Below, one piece after another: positions 62,744 through 64,000 of a stretch of DNA of 64,000 nt. Under the pieces are notes generated by a model. That model saw nothing but the letters and a program-made list of their open reading frames with translations. It searched no databases and was not told where the DNA came from. The translations under genes and the position numbers were made by a program. Location of the stretch: the NCBI RefSeq assembly GCF_004123835.1, contig NZ_MZMU01000024.1:186001-250000 (forward strand). The letters are read 5' to 3'. Each line of letters opens with the position of its first letter. Positions within the stretch are counted from its first letter, which is position 1. This DNA comes from Rhizobium leguminosarum. GTDB taxonomy: Bacteria > Pseudomonadota > Alphaproteobacteria > Rhizobiales > Rhizobiaceae.

Positions 62744-64000
62744 TTATGCTTTCGCCAGACGGATGATCTCGTCGAGCACGAATTTGCGCGATTGTGGCGG
62801 CGTCAGATTGTGGTCGGCATCCGGCAGCATCAGCAGCCGCACGTTCGGATAGCGGGAAAGCCTGGCACCGCGCGGCCCGAAGTGGAAATAGACGTGGTCG
62901 AGCCCGACATCGCCCTCGCTGTAGATCAGCGTCAGCGGCACCTTGCGTTTGCCGAACAGCGCGAAGGAGTGCCGGACCTCGCGGGCGATATGGCGTCGGT
63001 CGGGGAGCAGCTCGAGTAGCGGCGCGATCCACGGCGACAGCCGCCGGCCGGCGGCGATGACGATATTCTGCAGCGCCGCAACGACGTCCACTTGGCCGCG
63101 CAGCAGCCGCTTCAGCGTGTCGAGCCGGGCCAGGCGCTGGCTGTAATCATCGAGGCTACGAGGAACGGAGACGACATGCTCGCGGCGCACCGGCATGTCA
63201 GGATCCCAGTAATAGACGAAGGGATTGATCGACACGACTGCCTTCAGCCGTTCGTCGGCGACGCCGGCGCGGAAGGCGACGTAACCGCCGCTGCATCGGC
63301 CGGCGACCATGACGGGACCGGCGACGACGTTTTCGAGTAGATCGAGTGCGGCGACTGCATCCGCGGTCTGCGTATCCGAATAAAGCACTTGTTCCGGCGC
63401 ATCCGGCCGCGGCGGGCTGTCGCCGACATTGGCGGAATCGAAGCGCAGCGAAACGACGCCTTGGCGGGCGAGCTCGCGCGCCATATCAACCGTCGTCCGT
63501 CCCCAACCGGCATGCCGGTCATAGGCCGTCGACAGGAAGAGCACGGCATTGCCCTTGATCTCGCCAAGCGGCTGGCTGACGACGCCGACCAGATGATTGT
63601 GGCTTCCGAAACGGACCGGCGTTTCGGCAAAACCATCGCCGGCAAGCGGCTGGTTGTCGATCACCGCCGGTGAATGGACGGCAGATGTCGCCGTCGTCGT
63701 TGTTTCCAGCCACGTCGTCAGCAGTGCGACGACAGCCATCGGCGTCTTGGCAAACAGCGGATTGGTGGCGAGTTCGTCATAGCCTTCGAAAGCCTTCTGC
63801 TCGACATCGGCGCCAAGCGCCTTCAGCGCATCGGCAAAACCGGTATCCTCGGCCTTGGCGGGACGTTCGAGGATCAGGTAGCGGGAGGCTGCGAGCCCCT
63901 GCGGCGAGGCGATGTTGAGCTTGCCGAGCTCGGCAGCGATCTCTTCGGGCATGACGAGCCCGGCGATCTGCACCTTCGCGGTCTGGACATGCTCCTTGCC
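62744..64000 (-). CDS. Alpha/beta hydrolase (serine aminopeptidase-like), partial
   Basis: At least 418 residues, open to the right edge with no stop (residues GKEHVQTAK precede a GTG at 63973), so the true start is probably outside the window. An N-terminal region of about 120 residues is followed by an alpha/beta hydrolase domain with nucleophile motif AGRCSGGYVAF and C-terminal acid/base DADHNLTPPQSR. The oxyanion-type segment LSTAYDRHAGWGR fits the exosortase-associated/serine aminopeptidase hydrolases. The neighbouring glycosyltransferase hints at polysaccharide work. Confidence 0.8.
   Translation of the reverse strand, partial: GKEHVQTAKVQIAGLVMPEEIAAELGKLNIASPQGLAASRYLILERPAKAEDTGFADALKALGADVEQKAFEGYDELATNPLFAKTPMAVVALLTTWLETTTTATSAVHSPAVIDNQPLAGDGFAETPVRFGSHNHLVGVVSQPLGEIKGNAVLFLSTAYDRHAGWGRTTVDMARELARQGVVSLRFDSANVGDSPPRPDAPEQVLYSDTQTADAVAALDLLENVVAGPVMVAGRCSGGYVAFRAGVADERLKAVVSINPFVYYWDPDMPVRREHVVSVPRSLDDYSQRLARLDTLKRLLRGQVDVVAALQNIVIAAGRRLSPWIAPLLELLPDRRHIAREVRHSFALFGKRKVPLTLIYSEGDVGLDHVYFHFGPRGARLSRYPNVRLLMLPDADHNLTPPQSRKFVLDEIIRLAKA

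Overview
The window reads as a chromosomal segment of an alphaproteobacterium of the Rhizobiaceae, most likely the Rhizobium etli / R. leguminosarum group. The basis is the gene content and order (acnA next to ccmABCDG; DUF2585-yciB-ftsY-mtaB-dapF; ffh-chorismate mutase-rpsP-rimM-trmD-rplS-leuC; a CenR/OtpR-type regulator followed by a cyclic-nucleotide-binding protein; ftsK, glnK-amtB). Coding regions look GC-rich with strong G/C at third positions, GTG starts are common, and palindromic intergenic repeats typical of rhizobia occur throughout. Species assignment is inference.

Layout. 0-9 kb: a GNAT acetyltransferase, DUF2794 and DUF1223 proteins, aconitase, then the cytochrome c maturation genes ccmA-B-C-D-G. 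8.4-13.8 kb (minus strand): DUF2585, yciB, ftsY (with a palindromic repeat inserted in frame), mtaB, dapF and a small conserved-looking ORF. 14-22.4 kb (plus): a probable leader RNA, ffh, chorismate mutase, rpsP, rimM, trmD, rplS, a polar amino acid binding protein and permease without an ATPase, leuC. 22.5-37.3 kb: mostly housekeeping genes (aldo/keto reductase, L,D-transpeptidase, cenR plus a cyclic-nucleotide-binding protein, xth, lolA, ftsK, amtB-glnK with a sigma-54 promoter, tesB, a UbiH-type hydroxylase, Trm112, a Lon-N protein, a YbbN-type thioredoxin, a YbaK/ProX editing protein).

37.5-39.4 kb is the clearest foreign patch: tRNA-Gly(GCC), a decayed IS481-type transposase tail, and a two-gene, AT-richer cassette of unrecognised proteins that overlap by 4 nt. 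It is the best place in this window to look for something undescribed.

39.4-50 kb (plus): a peptide-related locus with an M81 (MlrC-like) metallopeptidase, a FadR-type GntR regulator with inverted-repeat operators, a dipeptide-type ABC transporter (binding protein, two permeases, fused double ATPase) and, inside the same operon, a gamma-glutamyltransferase-like and a DUF1028 Ntn hydrolase. This suggests import and breakdown of unusual or gamma-linked peptides. 50.2-51.5 kb: a cytosolic glycoamylase-like (GH144-like) protein.

51.6-55.4 kb (minus): an Fe(III) ABC importer fbpA-B-C with an iron-responsive-operator-like site upstream and a terminator/attenuator hairpin between fbpA and fbpB. 55.6-61.2 kb: a probable pipecolate / 2-aminoadipate / 2-oxoadipate (lysine) catabolic cluster (ALDH7, FAD oxidase, HglS/DUF1338), a divergent LysR regulator and a stand-alone Lrp-type ligand-binding domain. 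61.5-64 kb: a GT4 glycosyltransferase and an alpha/beta hydrolase that runs off the right edge.

No rRNA, CRISPR array, intact insertion sequence or prophage was seen. All functional names rest on recognition of motifs and family resemblance from the sequence; no database search was run.
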